Part shown: positions 62,513-64,000 of the stretch, in pieces
How positions within the stretch are numbered: the first letter of the stretch is position 1
Layout of the letters: the number at the start of each line of letters is the position of its first letter
NCBI GenBank assembly: GCA_002364615.1
Contig: DEYP01000013.1
Coordinates: 141,680 to 205,679 of the forward strand
DNA: 64,000 nucleotides
Direction of reading: 5' to 3'
Source of the DNA: Arsukibacterium sp. UBA3155
GTDB taxonomy: Bacteria; Pseudomonadota; Gammaproteobacteria; Enterobacterales; Alteromonadaceae
Notes under the pieces: model-generated
The model's database searches: none
Seen by the model: the letters and a program-made list of their open reading frames with translations, nothing else
Told to the model about the DNA's origin: nothing
Program-made: the position numbers and the translations under genes

Positions 62513-63490
62513 TTAACCTAAAAGCGATAATGCTACCTGTGGACGCTGGTTTGCCTGCGCCAGGATAGTAGTACTTGCCTGCTGCAGGATCTGGTTACGG
62601 GTCAGTGCAGCGGTTTCAGCTGCAAAGTCAGCATCCTGGATCCGGCTGCGAGCACCAGACAGGTTCTCAGAAATGTTCGATTGGTTACGAATAGTAGACT
62701 GGAACCGGTTTTGTACCGCACCTAATTCAGCACGTTTTTTATCTACTACCGCAATTAATGAATCCATACCTGCAAGAACAATTTGGGCATTGCCCTGAGT
62801 GGAGACACTAATCGCACTAGCAACAAACGCAGCGGCAAAATCTACATCTGCCAATGCAACGCTAGAATCGACAGCAGAAAGTGCTGAAATATCAACATTT
62901 GCAGATAATGCATTTCCTGTCACTGTCGAGGCAGCACCAGCAATACCAGATAATGTAAAGCCGCCGTTGGCACTGATTAAGTTGCCTGCAGCCGTACCAC
63001 CGACACTTTTCATGCTAAAACCGATGGTCTGCACGGCATCAGCACCCACTTGGAAGCTGGCTTTATAACTGCCATCAAGTAAGTTTTGACCACCAAACGT
63101 GGTGTCTTTAGCGACCCGGTTGACTTCACTCATTAATGAACGAATTTCTTCCTGGATTGCCAAACGGTCTTCGTCGGTATTAGAACCGTTTGATGCTTGT
63201 TGTGCCAGAGTTCTTACTCGTTGAAACGCTGAGGTCACTTCTTCTAACGCACCTTCAGCAGTCTGAGCCAGTGAAATACCGTCATTTGCATTTCGGATCC
63301 CCTGATTTAAACCGTTGATCTGACCAGATAAGCGGTTACTGATTTGTAAACCGGCAGAGTCATCAGCAGCACTGTTGATACGTAAACCTGATGACAGGCG
63401 TTTAAATGATGTGTCCAGTGCGTTGCCGCTTTGCATTAACTGACGCTGTGCGTTTAACGAACTCACATTAGTATTGACTGTTAAAGCCAT
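62513..63490 (-). CDS. Flagellin
   Basis: The main filament subunit, exported by the flagellar type III system. The 325-residue protein has the classical N-terminus MALTVNTNVSSLNAQRQLMQ and RLSSGLRINSAADDSAGLQI. A short Ala/Ser/Val-rich variable region lies near 165-235. The conserved C-terminus ends QANQRPQVALSLLG. GGAGG lies about 7 bases upstream of the ATG at 63490. A strong sigma-28 promoter is at 63639-63665. Serine and threonine residues in the short variable region are plausible Maf glycosylation sites, but none can be named. Confidence 0.96.
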   Translation of the reverse strand: MALTVNTNVSSLNAQRQLMQSGNALDTSFKRLSSGLRINSAADDSAGLQISNRLSGQINGLNQGIRNANDGISLAQTAEGALEEVTSAFQRVRTLAQQASNGSNTDEDRLAIQEEIRSLMSEVNRVAKDTTFGGQNLLDGSYKASFQVGADAVQTIGFSMKSVGGTAAGNLISANGGFTLSGIAGAASTVTGNALSANVDISALSAVDSSVALADVDFAAAFVASAISVSTQGNAQIVLAGMDSLIAVVDKKRAELGAVQNRFQSTIRNQSNISENLSGARSRIQDADFAAETAALTRNQILQQASTTILAQANQRPQVALSLLG

Positions 63491-63638
63491 ATGTAGCCTC
63501 CAAAATTTAACAGAACTGTTTTGGCTGTAGCGGTTACCCCACCGCCACACTTAAACAGCATAAGTTCTATGATTTAACAGGCTGGTTACCCCACCACTCT
63601 GCTAAAACAAGGTCACTAATACAGTTCCCCTATAATCT

Positions 63639-63665
63639 GTATCGGCCAGACTTTATAAAGCTTTA
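63639..63665 (-). promoter_or_regulatory. Sigma-28 (FliA) promoter for flagellin
   Basis: On the minus strand TAAAGCTT, an 11-base spacer and GCCGATAC match the sigma-28 consensus TAAAGTTT-N11-GCCGATAA at 7 of 8 and 7 of 8 positions. Transcription would start near 63632. Confidence 0.88.
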
Positions 63666-63780
63666 GTAAATTTTTGATTTATTTTTCAATTCTGGAAGGA
63701 TTTTTATTAAATCTTTATTTATCAGTAATTTGCGTGGTTTTTAAATATGACTTGATGAAAAATAGATGCAAAACAGAACA

Positions 63781-63811
63781 AAAAAACCTGCAGCATTACC
63801 CATGCTGCAGG
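63781..63811 (-). terminator. Factor-independent terminator of the upstream flagellin gene
   Basis: A 10-bp stem (CCTGCAGCAT/ATGCTGCAGG) with a 5-base loop is followed on the minus strand by a run of six T. It lies about 42 bp after the stop of the partial flagellin gene. Confidence 0.85.
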
Positions 63812-63852
63812 CTTTTCCTTTTAAATGCTCCGCGCTGCGCTTGTTACCGCTA

Positions 63853-64000
63853 TTAACCCTGCAGTAAACTTAATGCCGCTTGTGGCCGCTGATTTGCCTG
63901 CGCCAGGATCGTGGTGGTCGCCTGCTGCAATATCTGATTACGGGTTAACATCGCCGTTTCTGCGGCAAAGTCAGCGTCTTTGATCCGTGACTTCGCGCCA
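63853..64000 (-). CDS. Flagellin, C-terminal end only (runs off the window)
   Basis: The last 48 or so codons of another flagellin: [20 protein letters not shown], then [20 protein letters not shown], ending LLQG. It is highly similar to, but not identical with, the C-terminus of the neighbouring full flagellin (which ends SLLG without the extra Gln), so it is a tandem paralogue. The gene is closed by the terminator at 63781-63811. The rest lies beyond the window. Confidence 0.94.
   Translation of the reverse strand, partial: GAKSRIKDADFAAETAMLTRNQILQQATTTILAQANQRPQAALSLLQG

Larger units (their letters stand above)
63491..63852. other. Intergenic region upstream of the full flagellin gene
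   Basis: This 362-bp AT-rich stretch holds, on the minus strand, the terminator of the next flagellin gene (63781-63811), the sigma-28 promoter (63639-63665) and a leader of about 140 bases ending in the GGAGG site. No other gene is supported; a 60-codon reading on the plus strand has no ribosome site and overlaps these elements. Confidence 0.7.

Noticed and set aside
63674-63856. 60-codon plus-strand frame between the flagellin genes
   Set aside because: No ribosome site, overlaps the terminator of the neighbouring flagellin and has no recognisable features.
1-64000. CRISPR arrays, tRNA or rRNA genes and prophage
   Set aside because: No regularly spaced repeats, cloverleaf-type sequences, rRNA motifs or phage structural genes were recognised; the only repeated family is the RAYT palindrome.

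Overview
The window is a chromosomal segment of a polar-flagellated gammaproteobacterium. Gene content and order (FlhF/FlhG, FlrABC, a che cluster with motCD-parC-parP-cheW-DUF2802, and a ccm operon next to the flagellar genes) resemble Pseudomonas, Shewanella, Vibrio and especially Rheinheimera/Alishewanella-type Alteromonadales. The genus is an inference from memory of family features, not from a search.

Layout. (1) 1-4.8 kb, surface polysaccharide: the 5' part of rmlA, then tviB, tviC and wecB on the minus strand, with a REP-associated tyrosine transposase (RAYT) between rmlA and tviB. (2) 4.9-12.8 kb: a complete cytochrome c maturation operon ccmABCDEFGHI, with mlaA (outer-membrane lipid asymmetry lipoprotein) as its apparent last gene. 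(3) 12.9-15.4 kb, plus strand: a second FliK-like protein followed by a FlhB C-terminal-domain protein. (4) 15.5-29.6 kb, minus strand: flhA-flhF-flhG-fliA-cheY-cheZ-cheA-cheB-motC-motD-parC-parP-cheW-DUF2802. (5) 29.7-43.5 kb, minus strand: fliE-F-G-H-I-J-K-L-M-N-O-P-Q-R-flhB. (6) 43.7-47.8 kb: the flagellar master regulators flrC, flrB and flrA. (7) 48.0-48.8 kb: a short divergent flagellin-like gene. (8) 49.0-57.7 kb, plus strand: a nine-gene operon for a legionaminic-acid-type nonulosonic acid (legB, legC, legG, legI, legH, ptmE, ptmF, legF, ptmA). (9) 57.7-64 kb, minus strand: maf glycosyltransferase, fliT, fliS, fliD, flaG, a full flagellin and the 3' end of another flagellin.

How it fits together. 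FlrA with sigma-54 should switch on flrBC, the fliE operon and flhA; sigma-54-type promoters are visible before all three, and boxes resembling the FleQ/FlrA site lie upstream of flrB and inside the fliE leader. FliA (sigma-28) should then drive late genes: clear sigma-28 promoters precede the full flagellin and also legB, so flagellin and its sugar appear to be co-ordinated. CMP-legionaminate made by the leg/ptm enzymes would be transferred to flagellin by Maf. FlhF/FlhG set the polar position and number of flagella, and ParC/ParP place the chemotaxis arrays at the pole.

The most distinctive non-coding signal is a family of palindromes with A/T-tract flanks (core GGGTCAGAGTGA) at five loci. 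Two of them bound the RAYT gene, whose stop codon lies inside one. The others sit 1-15 bp beyond stop codons at operon ends. They fall into two core subtypes that match the left and right ends of the RAYT unit. No tRNA, rRNA or CRISPR array was seen.
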